Shown here piece by piece: positions 15,159-21,674 of a stretch of DNA of 24,776 nt. Location of the stretch: NCBI GenBank assembly GCA_035656335.1, contig DASRSS010000193.1, forward strand, positions 1 to 24,776, read 5' to 3'. Below the pieces are notes generated by a model that did not search any database, was not told the DNA's origin, and saw only the letters and a program-made list of their open reading frames with translations. The stretch's first letter is position 1. Each line of letters opens with the position of its first letter. The stretch comes from DASRSS01 sp035656335. Lineage in GTDB: Bacteria; Actinomycetota; Actinomycetes; Mycobacteriales; Jatrophihabitantaceae. The position numbers and the translations under genes were made by a program.

Positions 15159-15222
15159 ATCGGGCTCTGCTAGCGGCTGGGCCTGCAGAGCCCGATGTGC
15201 CGAATCATGTGACCGGCAAATT

Positions 15223-15256
15223 CGTGGTCTGCTCGCGCCTTTGCAGGCAGAACACG
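15223..15256. repeat. Hairpin motif, copy 2
   Basis: This is the same hairpin 98 bp downstream. A G-to-A change in the right arm weakens the stem by one pair. Confidence 0.65.
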
Positions 15257-15263
15257 ATCGGGC

Positions 15264-15295
15264 TCTGCTGACCCTCTTGCAAGCAGACCCCGATC
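15264..15295. repeat. Hairpin motif, diverged third copy
   Basis: This aligns over 32 bp with 15130-15161: it shares TCTGCT at the start, TTGC in the centre, GCAGA and CGATC at the end. It keeps a TCTGCT/AGCAGA stem. The match outside these blocks is partial, so it is an older relative. Confidence 0.55.
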
Positions 15296-15540
15296 AGAAG
15301 CAGCGAACACAGCCGCTCCCGGAGGCGGGCGGGCGGGCGAGCCACCGTCGCGTGGAGACAGCCAGCCGAGGAATCCGGGCCGGTCCCGCGTTCCACGCCG
15401 GCCCTGCGTTCCGAAGTCGCTCCCCGCGTCGAGCCATGCGGAGACCGGTCATCCACAGCCGATGTCGGATCTGCCGAGATATCCACAACGCCCAGTCAGC
15501 AGGGTCGTTGCTGTCAGCACCCGCGGTGACGCTGCGAAAC

Positions 15541-16041
15541 ATGAACAGCAGCAAGAAGCCGACCAGCGCAGAATTCGACGCCGGCGTCCAGTTGCGCCGC
15601 GCCCGCAGGATCGCCCGGCTCAGCCAGCGCGAACTGGCCGCGCGGGCCCAGGTGCCACTGTCCACGCTGGCGCGGATCGAATCAGGCCTGACGGCCGATC
15701 CGCGTGTCAGCACGCTCGTCGCGCTGTTCGCCGCGGCCGACTGCAGGCTGACGGTGCTCAGCCGGGTGAATCACGAATTGCCCGAACACCCGTGGGAATC
15801 GCGACGCGACTACGCCATCCGCCATTTTCCGGCGCACCTGGACCTGTGGCCGGTCAACTACCCGTACGCGACGCAGAACACGATCGACTGGTGGGGCTGG
15901 TACCGCAGCTGGGCCTGGCAGCCCGGTGCGCGCGTGCCGACGCTGACCTTCAACCGCTACCGGAACAACTACTACTGCCCGCCGCTCGACCCGGTCACAG
16001 GCCGGCCGGTGACGCGAAGGAGCGACTACGAGCCGGGCTAG
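15541..16041 (+). CDS. XRE-type HTH protein with aromatic-rich C-terminus
   Basis: This 166-residue protein has an N-terminal lambda-repressor/XRE helix-turn-helix (about 16-72; SQRELA 28-33, STLARIESG 41-49). It is followed by a region of about 95 residues that I do not recognise. That region holds some 15 Trp/Tyr residues, with a cluster IDWWGWYRSWAWQPG (115-129) and NRYRNNYYCPP (138-148). It is probably a DNA-binding regulator; its ligand and target are unknown. ATG 15541 lacks a clear ribosome site. GTG 15526, in frame, is an alternative. No toxin partner is adjacent. The TAG stop forms the start of the pdxT -10 box. Confidence 0.75.
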   Translation: MNSSKKPTSAEFDAGVQLRRARRIARLSQRELAARAQVPLSTLARIESGLTADPRVSTLVALFAAADCRLTVLSRVNHELPEHPWESRRDYAIRHFPAHLDLWPVNYPYATQNTIDWWGWYRSWAWQPGARVPTLTFNRYRNNYYCPPLDPVTGRPVTRRSDYEPG

Positions 16042-16044
16042 GCT
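16039..16044 (+). promoter_or_regulatory. -10 box for leaderless pdxT
   Basis: TAGGCT starts with the XRE stop codon and ends 8 nt before GTG 16053. There is no ribosome site in the 11-nt gap. Confidence 0.5.
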
Positions 16045-16052
16045 GGACGGTC

Positions 16053-16655
16053 GTGACGACGATCGGGGTTCTGGCGCTGCAGGGAGACGTACGCGAACAC
16101 CTGCAGGCGCTGCGCAACTGCGGCGCCGACGCCCTTACCGTCCGGCGCCCAGACGAGCTCGCCCGGGTGGACGGACTTGTCCTGCCCGGCGGCGAGTCGA
16201 CCACGATCGTGAAGCTGGCGCGCATCTTCGAGCTGCTCGAGCCGCTGCGGGTGCGCATCAAGGAGGGCCTGCCGGTGTACGGGTCGTGCGCCGGCATGAT
16301 CCTGCTCGCCGACCGGGTGGACGAGGGCGGTTCGCCGCTCGACGAGACGTTCGGCGGCATCGACATGACGGTGCGCCGCAACGCGTTCGGCCGGCAGGTG
16401 GATTCGTTCGAGGAGGACGTGGACGTCACCGGCCTGGACGGCGGCCCCGTCCACGCCGTGTTCATCCGCGCGCCCTGGGTCCAGGAGGTCGGCCCGGGGG
16501 CCGAACCGATCGGCCGGGTGAGCACCGGCGAGGCCGCCGGTAGAATCGTGGCGGTCCGGCAGGGCAACCTGCTGGCCACGTCCTTCCACCCGGAGCTGAC
16601 CGGAGACGGACGGATCCACGCGTACTTCCGCGATCTGGTGAGAACTGCGACTTGA
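16053..16655 (+). CDS. pdxT: Pyridoxal 5'-phosphate synthase glutaminase subunit PdxT
   Basis: This 200-residue class I glutaminase hydrolyses glutamine and channels ammonia to PdxS. Motifs: GVLALQGDVREH (5-16), LPGGEST (44-50), the nucleophile elbow YGSCAGM with Cys79, RNAFGRQVDSFE (109-120), FIRAPW (137-142), and the triad partners in SFHPEL (His179, Glu181). GTG 16053 is chosen because family homology starts there and a -10 box precedes it; the longer open frame overlaps the XRE gene. It is 13 nt upstream of yebC, likely one operon. Confidence 0.96.
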   Translation: MTTIGVLALQGDVREHLQALRNCGADALTVRRPDELARVDGLVLPGGESTTIVKLARIFELLEPLRVRIKEGLPVYGSCAGMILLADRVDEGGSPLDETFGGIDMTVRRNAFGRQVDSFEEDVDVTGLDGGPVHAVFIRAPWVQEVGPGAEPIGRVSTGEAAGRIVAVRQGNLLATSFHPELTGDGRIHAYFRDLVRTAT

Positions 16656-16668
16656 GGAGCTGCACGGC

Positions 16669-17421
16669 ATGAGCGGCCATTCCAAATGGGCGACGACCAA
16701 GCACAAGAAAGCCGTCATCGACGCCAAGCGGGGCAAGCTCTTCGCCAAGCTGATCAAGAACATCGAGGTTGCCGCGCGCGTCGGCGGCGGTGACCCCGAC
16801 GGCAACCCGACGCTGTACGACGCCATCCAGAAGGCGCGCAAGACGTCCGTCCCGAACGACAACATCGAGCGCGCGGTCAAGCGCGGGTCGGGCGCGGAAG
16901 CCGGCGGCGCCGACTGGCAGACGATCATGTACGAGGGCTACGGCCCGAACGGCGTCGCGATCCTGATCGAGTGCCTCACCGACAACCGCAACCGGGCCGC
17001 CATGGAGGTCCGCACCGCGATGACCCGCAACGGCGGCTCGATGGCCGACCCGGGCTCGGTCGCGTACCTGTTCACCCGCAAGGGCGTCGTGATCGTCCCG
17101 GCCGAGGGCCACGGCGAGGATGACGTGCTTGCCGCGGTGCTGGACGCCGGTGCCGAGGAGGTCAATAACCTCGGCGAGGCCTTCGAGGTGGTCAGCGAGG
17201 CCACCGACCTGGTCGCGGTGCGCACCGCGCTGCAGGACGCCGGGATCGACTACGAGTCGGCCGACATCTCGTTCCTGCCCAGCGTCCAGGTCCCGCTCGA
17301 GGAGGACGGCGCCCGCAAGGTGCTCAAGCTCGTCGACGCGCTCGAGGACCTGGACGACGTGCAGAATGTCTACGCGAACTTCGACGTGCCCGACGAGGTC
17401 ATGGCGGCCGTCGAGGCCTGA
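16669..17421 (+). CDS. yebC: YebC/PmpR-family protein
   Basis: This 250-residue protein has the highly conserved N-terminus MSGHSKWATTKHKKA and the later motifs NDNIERAVKRG, EGYGPNGVAI and RNGGSMADPGSVAYLF. The family was described as transcriptional regulators, and newer work links some members to translation of difficult (for example proline-rich) sequences. In actinomycetes it often lies next to ruvC. A GAGGAG site lies about 9 nt before the ATG. Here the convergent M50 gene separates it from ruvC. Confidence 0.96.
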   Translation: MSGHSKWATTKHKKAVIDAKRGKLFAKLIKNIEVAARVGGGDPDGNPTLYDAIQKARKTSVPNDNIERAVKRGSGAEAGGADWQTIMYEGYGPNGVAILIECLTDNRNRAAMEVRTAMTRNGGSMADPGSVAYLFTRKGVVIVPAEGHGEDDVLAAVLDAGAEEVNNLGEAFEVVSEATDLVAVRTALQDAGIDYESADISFLPSVQVPLEEDGARKVLKLVDALEDLDDVQNVYANFDVPDEVMAAVEA

Positions 17422-17425
17422 GCGC

Positions 17426-17438
17426 GGGCCGACGGCCC
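17426..17438. terminator. Short hairpin between convergent yebC and M50 gene
   Basis: GGGCC-GAC-GGCCC fills the 17-nt gap between the yebC stop and the stop of the minus-strand gene. It has a perfect 5-bp stem with a 3-nt loop, followed by TTA. It may act on both strands, but it is short. Confidence 0.45.
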
Positions 17439-18239
17439 TTACCAGGCCGGCTTCGCCCAGAACTTGAAGAACTCGTGGCCGACCGCGGCCGCGAGGTGGT
17501 CGCTGCCGGACAGCTCGTACAACCAGTTCACCAGCCGGAAGAACGCATTGTTCAACGCGTTGATCTGCAGCGCGACGATGACGCCGAGCATGCCCCACGG
17601 CTTGATCTTCTCGCCGATCCGCACCGTCTCCGGGTCCAGATACGGCTCCAGGATCGCGTAGCCGTCCAGGCCCGGGACGGGCAGCAGGTTCAGCACCGCC
17701 GCGGTGATCTGCAGGAAGCCGAGGAACGCGACGCCGGCCCAGAAGCGCACGTGGTCGCTCGCGCCGTTCACCGAGACCGCCCAGATCAGCAGCGCGCCGA
17801 AGACCGCGTTCGTCGCCGGACCGGCCGCCGCGGCCGCGCTCTGCATCGACCGGCTGCGGAACGCGTGCCGGTGCAGGTACACCGCGCCGCCGGGAAGGCC
17901 GATACCGCCCTGGATGATGAACAGCAGCGGCAGGATGATCGACAGGAACGGGTGCGCGTACTTCAGCGGGTTCAGCCGCAGGTAGCCGGCCGCCTCGACG
18001 CTGCGGTCGCCCGCCCGGTAGGCCGCGTACGCGTGCGCGAACTCGTGCACCGACAGCGACACCACCCAGCCGCCGATCACCAGCAGGAACACGCCGAAGT
18101 CGCCGAGCCGGTCGCCGGCAGCCGCCCGCGTCCAGGCCAGCCAGCCGCCCAGCACCGTCACCGCCACGAACGCCAGGAAGATCGGGTGCGGACGGACCAC
18201 GCGGGCACGGCGGCGCTTGCTCAGGTCGTAGACGGGCAC
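17439..18239 (-). CDS. Site-2 protease-like M50 metallopeptidase
   Basis: This 266-residue multi-pass membrane protein has the zinc site HEFAH (65-69), the membrane motif AGPATN (139-144), and NLLPVPGLDG (184-193) with the third metal ligand Asp192. It has about six hydrophobic helices. There is no PDZ domain, as in the small S2P-like group. Such enzymes cut proteins within the membrane, but the substrate is unknown. The GTG start at 18239 has TACGGT (18251-18246 on the minus strand) ending 6 nt upstream, consistent with leaderless expression. It is convergent with yebC and divergent from ruvC. Confidence 0.9.
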   Translation of the reverse strand: MPVYDLSKRRRARVVRPHPIFLAFVAVTVLGGWLAWTRAAAGDRLGDFGVFLLVIGGWVVSLSVHEFAHAYAAYRAGDRSVEAAGYLRLNPLKYAHPFLSIILPLLFIIQGGIGLPGGAVYLHRHAFRSRSMQSAAAAAGPATNAVFGALLIWAVSVNGASDHVRFWAGVAFLGFLQITAAVLNLLPVPGLDGYAILEPYLDPETVRIGEKIKPWGMLGVIVALQINALNNAFFRLVNWLYELSGSDHLAAAVGHEFFKFWAKPAW

Positions 18240-18245
18240 GCCGCG

Positions 18246-18251
18246 ACCGTA
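18246..18251 (-). promoter_or_regulatory. -10 box for leaderless M50 gene
   Basis: TACGGT on the minus strand ends 6 nt before the GTG at 18239, the same spacing as at other leaderless genes here. No -35 is recognised. Confidence 0.4.
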
Positions 18252-18337
18252 CGGGACGCCGGCGCCGCGCGCCCGTAGGCGGCCGCCGCCCGCAGCCGCG
18301 CTGCGTGTCGCGCTCCCCGGCGGGCACCCGCGTCACC

Positions 18338-18343
18338 TAGGCT
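18338..18343 (+). promoter_or_regulatory. -10 box of the ruvC operon
   Basis: TAGGCT lies 10 bp before the SOS box. Transcription would start near 18350, at the left edge of the box, and leave a leader of about 47 nt. Confidence 0.5.
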
Positions 18344-18352
18344 CGGAGCGTC

Positions 18353-18368
18353 TCGAACGACCGTTCGA
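18353..18368. promoter_or_regulatory. SOS box (LexA operator) of ruvC operon
   Basis: TCGAACGACCGTTCGA is a perfect match to the actinobacterial LexA site TCGAAC-N4-GTTCGA. The flanking C and G extend the symmetry to 18 bp (18352-18369). It lies between the -10 box and the ruvC ribosome site, where LexA would block transcription until DNA damage. Confidence 0.9.
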
Positions 18369-18396
18369 GCCACGCGGCGCGCGGAGGGATGTCCAG

Positions 18397-18918
18397 GTGC
18401 GGGTGCTCGGTGTCGACCCCGGCATGACCCGCTGCGGCGTGGGCGTGGTCGAGGGCGCCCCGGGCCGTCCGCTGCGGCTCGTGCACGTGGACGTGATCCG
18501 CACCCCGTCCGACGCCGAGATCGGTGACCGGCTGATGTGGCAGGCGGACGCACTGGCCGAGGCGATCGCGGCGTTCGCGCCGGACGCCGTGGCCGTCGAG
18601 CGCGTGTTCAGCCAGCACAACGTCCGCACCGCGATGGGGACGGCACAGGTCGCCGGGCTGGCCATCGTCGCCGCGACCCGCGCCGGGATCCCGGTCGCGC
18701 TGCACACCCCGACCGAGGTCAAGGCGGCGGTCACCGGCTCCGGCCGCGCCGACAAGGCGCAGATCGGGGTCATGGTCACCCGGCTGCTCAAGCTCGCCGA
18801 GACCCCGCGCCCGGCCGACGCCGCCGACGCGCTGGCGCTCGCAATCTGCCACATCTGGCGCGGTGGCGCGCAGGCCCGGATCGCCGAAGCAGTCGCAGTG
18901 GCGAAGATGAACGCATGA
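18397..18918 (+). CDS. ruvC: Holliday junction resolvase RuvC
   Basis: This 173-residue endonuclease cuts Holliday junctions as a dimer in the RuvABC complex. The four acidic active-site residues are visible: Asp7 (VLGVDPGMT), Glu68 (VAVERVFSQHN), Asp141 and Asp144 (RPADAADALALAICH). GTG 18397 has GGAGGG 8 nt upstream and gives the exact family N-terminus. The TGA overlaps the next gene's ATG by 4 nt (ATGA). LexA control is expected from the upstream SOS box. Confidence 0.97.
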   Translation: MRVLGVDPGMTRCGVGVVEGAPGRPLRLVHVDVIRTPSDAEIGDRLMWQADALAEAIAAFAPDAVAVERVFSQHNVRTAMGTAQVAGLAIVAATRAGIPVALHTPTEVKAAVTGSGRADKAQIGVMVTRLLKLAETPRPADAADALALAICHIWRGGAQARIAEAVAVAKMNA

Positions 18919-19460
18919 GCGAACCGATCGAGCCCAGCTACGACCCGCGCACGCTGCGCGCGGTGTACCCGGACGCCGACGCCGTCCGGGAGCGGGTGGC
19001 CGCGCTGCGCACCCAGATCCGCACCGCCCCGGACGACGTCGCCGAGCTGCTCGCGCGCGGCGAGCTGGTCGAGCTGCTGATCGGGCTGGCCGACCTGGAC
19101 GATGCGCTGGACGAGGGCCGCCGCGCAGCCGACCGCGCCGAGATCGCCGGCGCCCCGCCGCAGCAGCACCTGGCCCGGCTGCGCCTCGCGCACGCGCACC
19201 AGGTCCGCGGCGAGTTCGCCGAGGCGAACCTGCTGCTCACGGAGCTGCTCAACGCCAGCACCCAGTTCGGGCCGATCATCGAGGCGTTCACGCTCGATCA
19301 CGCCGGCCGCAACGAGTACGACCAGGGCCACTACGCCGACGCCCGCGACCACTTCGCCCGGGCGCTGGCAATCCGCGAGCAGTTCGAGCTGCCGGAGGCC
19401 GCGCTGTCGCGCATCGCGCTGACCGCCGCCGAGCAGCGGCTGGGGGAGGAGAACACGTGA
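18915..19460 (+). CDS. TPR-containing protein inside the ruvCAB operon
   Basis: This 181-residue protein has no signal peptide or membrane segment and is mostly helical and rich in Ala, Glu and Arg. At least one clear tetratricopeptide unit is at about 124-157 (with AGRNEYDQGHYADARDHFA inside), and a second likely unit at about 85-115 (RLAHAHQVRGEFAEANLLL). The N-terminal 80 residues look helical and may hold a degenerate repeat. TPRs bind proteins, so an adaptor role is plausible, but the function is unknown. It starts in an ATGA overlap with ruvC and ends in a GTGA overlap with ruvA, so its translation is tied to both and it should share SOS control. Confidence 0.82.
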   Translation: MSEPIEPSYDPRTLRAVYPDADAVRERVAALRTQIRTAPDDVAELLARGELVELLIGLADLDDALDEGRRAADRAEIAGAPPQQHLARLRLAHAHQVRGEFAEANLLLTELLNASTQFGPIIEAFTLDHAGRNEYDQGHYADARDHFARALAIREQFELPEAALSRIALTAAEQRLGEENT

Positions 19461-20074
19461 TCGCCAGCGTGCGCGGCACCGTGACCGCACTCGGGCCGGA
19501 CGGCGCCGTCGTCGAGGTCGGCGGGGTCGGCCTGGCCGTCTCCTGCTCGCCGGGCACGCTGGCCCGGCTGCGTGTCGGCGAGGGTGCGCGGCTGGCCACC
19601 AGCCTGGTCGTGCGCGAGGACTCGCTGACGCTGTACGGGTTCGCCGACGACGACGAGCGCGCCACGTTCGAGCTGCTGCAGACCGCGAACGGCGTCGGGC
19701 CCAAGCTCGCCCAGACGATGCTCGCCGTGCACCCGCCGCGCGAGCTGCGCCGGGCCATCGCCACCAGCGACTACGCCAGCCTGACCAAGGTGCCCGGCAT
19801 CGGCCGCAAGGGCGCCGAGCGGATCGTGGTCGAGCTGCGCGACCGGATCGGCGCGATCGACGGCGCCGACACCGGCTCGACGGACCTGGCCGGCATCGCG
19901 GCCCTCGCCCCGTGGCGCGACCAGCTGGCGCACGCGCTGGCGGGTCTCGGTTTCTCCGGCAAGGAGGCCGGCGACGCGATCGACGTGGTCGCCGCCGACG
20001 TCCCCGAGGACGAGGCGCCGGACGTGTCCGCCCTGCTGCGCAAGTCCATCCAGCTGCTCGGACGCACCCGATGA
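19457..20074 (+). CDS. ruvA: Holliday junction branch migration protein RuvA
   Basis: This 205-residue protein binds four-way junctions as a tetramer and recruits RuvB. The N-terminal OB fold starts MIASVRGTVTALG. Two helix-hairpin-helix motifs follow (GVGPKLAQTML; GIGRKGAERIVVELRDR). The C-terminal UBA-like RuvB-binding domain covers about the last 55 residues (LAGLGFSGKEAGDAI). The GTG overlaps the TPR gene stop by 4 nt, after a GGGGGAGGAG ribosome site. It ends in an ATGA overlap with ruvB. Confidence 0.96.
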   Translation: MIASVRGTVTALGPDGAVVEVGGVGLAVSCSPGTLARLRVGEGARLATSLVVREDSLTLYGFADDDERATFELLQTANGVGPKLAQTMLAVHPPRELRRAIATSDYASLTKVPGIGRKGAERIVVELRDRIGAIDGADTGSTDLAGIAALAPWRDQLAHALAGLGFSGKEAGDAIDVVAADVPEDEAPDVSALLRKSIQLLGRTR

Positions 20075-21123
20075 CCGACAACGAGCAGGACCTCGTCAGC
20101 GCCGAGGTGGAGCCGGACGAGCGCGACGTCGAGGCGTCGCTGCGGCCGAAGCGGCTCACCGAGTTCGTCGGCCAGCCGAAGGTGCGCGAGCAGCTGCAGC
20201 TGGTGCTGCAGAGCGCGCTGCGGCGGGAGCGGCCGCCGGACCACGTGCTGCTGTCCGGGCCGCCCGGGCTGGGCAAGACCAGCCTGGCGATGATCATCGC
20301 CGCCGAGCTCGGCACGCCGATCCGGGTGACCAGCGGCCCGGCGATCGAGCGCGCCGGGGACCTCGCCGCGCTGCTCACCAGCCTGACCGAGGGCGAGGTG
20401 CTGTTCATCGACGAGCTCCACCGCAGCGCCCGGCCGGCCGAGGAGCTGCTGTACATGGCGATGGAGGACTTCCGGGTGGACGTCGTCGTCGGCAAGGGGC
20501 CCGGCGCGACCGCGATCCCGCTCGACCTCGCGCCGTTCACTCTGGTCGGTGCCACGACCCGCGCCGGCCTGCTCACCGGCCCGCTGCGCGACCGCTTCGG
20601 GTTCACCGGCCACATGGACTTCTACGACGCCGGAGAACTCGAGCAGGTGCTGGCCAGGTCGGCGGACCTGCTCGGCATCACGCTGCGCCCGGACGGCGCC
20701 GCCGAGATCGCCGGCCGGTCCCGCGGCACGCCGCGCATCGCGAACCGGCTGCTGCGCCGGGTGCGCGACTACGCCGAGGTCCGGGCCGACGGCGTGGTCA
20801 CGGCCGAGGTCGCGCACGCCGCGCTGGCCGTCTACGACGTCGACGAGCTGGGTCTGGACCGGCTCGACCGGGCCGTGCTGGACGCGCTGGTGCGGCGCTT
20901 CGGCGGGGGACCGGTGGGCGTCAGCACGATGGCGGTGGCCGTCGGCGAGGAGGTCGCCACCGTCGAGGAGGTCGCCGAGCCGTTCCTGGTCCGCGCCGGG
21001 CTGCTGGCCCGCACGCCGCGCGGCCGCGTCGCCACCCCCGCCGCCTGGCGCCACCTGGGCCTGACCGCCCCCGCGTCGGCCGGCCCGACGCTGTTCGACG
21101 CGATCGATCCGGGAACCGCATAG
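20071..21123 (+). CDS. ruvB: Holliday junction branch migration ATPase RuvB
   Basis: This 350-residue AAA+ motor pumps DNA through the RuvA-bound junction. Motifs: LRPKRLTEFVGQ (24-35), Walker A GPPGLGKT (63-70), Walker B LFIDELHR (111-118; Leu where Ile is usual in DEIHR), sensor 1 GATTRAG (160-166), arginine finger in PLRDRFG (171-177), and sensor 2 GTPRIANRLLRRVRDYA. The C-terminal winged-helix domain covers about 265-340. ATG 20071 is fixed by the 4-nt overlap with ruvA and the family N-terminus. The TAG stop is the start of the yajC -10 box. Confidence 0.97.
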   Translation: MTDNEQDLVSAEVEPDERDVEASLRPKRLTEFVGQPKVREQLQLVLQSALRRERPPDHVLLSGPPGLGKTSLAMIIAAELGTPIRVTSGPAIERAGDLAALLTSLTEGEVLFIDELHRSARPAEELLYMAMEDFRVDVVVGKGPGATAIPLDLAPFTLVGATTRAGLLTGPLRDRFGFTGHMDFYDAGELEQVLARSADLLGITLRPDGAAEIAGRSRGTPRIANRLLRRVRDYAEVRADGVVTAEVAHAALAVYDVDELGLDRLDRAVLDALVRRFGGGPVGVSTMAVAVGEEVATVEEVAEPFLVRAGLLARTPRGRVATPAAWRHLGLTAPASAGPTLFDAIDPGTA

Positions 21124-21126
21124 GGT
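21121..21126 (+). promoter_or_regulatory. -10 box upstream of yajC
   Basis: TAGGGT starts with the ruvB stop codon. A start near 21133 would leave a leader of about 34 nt that contains AAGGA (21151-21155). It gives yajC-secDF a promoter independent of the SOS box. Confidence 0.45.
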
Positions 21127-21166
21127 TGCCGCGTCAGGCGCTCCTACCGCAAGGACCCGTTCGCAC

Positions 21167-21517
21167 ATGTCGTACGCCTATCTCGTCATCCTCGTGCTGC
21201 TCGTCGGCATGCTGTTCCTCTCCATGCGCAACCGCCGGCGCCAGGCCGCGGCCGAGGCCGAGCGGGTGCAGCAGATCGACGTCGGCACCGAGGTGATGAC
21301 GACGTCCGGCCTGTACGGGACGGTCGTCGCCAAGCACGACGACGGCACCGTGCTGCTGGCGATCGCGCCCGGCGTCGAGGTGAAGTGGGCGCTGGCCGCG
21401 CTGCGGGACGTCGCGTCGCTGCCGGACCAGTACCGCGGCGGACCGGACGGTGGCCCCGGCGGCGCGGGCGGGATCTACGACCGCCCGGACGAGAATCCCG
21501 ACAATCAGGACGGCTGA
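21167..21517 (+). CDS. yajC: Preprotein translocase accessory subunit YajC
   Basis: This 116-residue protein has one N-terminal membrane helix (about 4-19) followed by RNRRRQ and the conserved cytoplasmic part DVGTEVMTTSGLYGTVV. A Gly/Pro/Asp-rich tail follows. YajC associates with SecD-SecF at the Sec channel. An AAGGA site lies about 11 nt before ATG 21167. secD begins 157 bp downstream. Confidence 0.94.
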   Translation: MSYAYLVILVLLVGMLFLSMRNRRRQAAAEAERVQQIDVGTEVMTTSGLYGTVVAKHDDGTVLLAIAPGVEVKWALAALRDVASLPDQYRGGPDGGPGGAGGIYDRPDENPDNQDG

Positions 21518-21674
21518 CGCCTTCCCTGGGCCGCCCTTGGGGCGCCTGTCAGCCGGCGTCAGTCATACTGGGCCACTGAGCCGGCACCGAGCCTTCCGCG
21601 CAGACTGCGAAGATCGCTGACTAAGCTGCTCGCGCTGCACCTGCCCGTTTCACATGTCGAGGAGACCATTCCCC

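Larger units (their letters stand above)
15068..15263. repeat. 98-bp tandem duplication
   Basis: Copy 1 (15068-15165) and copy 2 (15166-15263) differ at two sites, both G in copy 1 and A in copy 2 (within GCCGAGTCATG and TTTGCGGGCAG). Each contains GCAGAGCCCGAT, whose exact reverse complement ATCGGGCTCTGC closes the copy (15087-15098 with 15159-15170; 15185-15196 with 15257-15268). The near identity implies recent duplication. Confidence 0.92.
14895..15540. other. Repeat-rich non-coding region between pdxS and the XRE gene
   Basis: This 646-bp stretch contains no gene I can support. Short open frames cross the repeats and show no domain. It holds a hexamer run, a 33-bp tandem duplication, a 98-bp tandem duplication and hairpins, described separately. 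The stretch from about 15350 to 15540 has no repeats that I can see. It looks more AT-containing than the flanking genes, particularly 15090-15300. The pdxS-pdxT junction appears to have been a site of insertion and local duplication. Confidence 0.7.

Noticed and set aside
14976..15173. 65-codon open frame over the repeats
   Set aside because: It exists because the 33-bp unit is a multiple of three; it stops within the duplicated region and has no recognisable domain or good ribosome site.
15068..15263. CRISPR array
   Set aside because: The copies are directly adjacent, 98 bp long, without unique spacers, and there are no cas genes.
15205..15486. 93-codon minus-strand open frame
   Set aside because: It crosses the repeats, has no motif and lacks a convincing start region.
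15541..16041. Antitoxin of a toxin-antitoxin pair
   Set aside because: No small toxin gene is adjacent on either side; flanks are a non-coding repeat region and pdxT.
21654..21674. ATG 21654 as the secD start
   Set aside because: The GAGGAG ribosome site (21659-21664) would be inside the coding region; GTG 21675 is correctly spaced from it.
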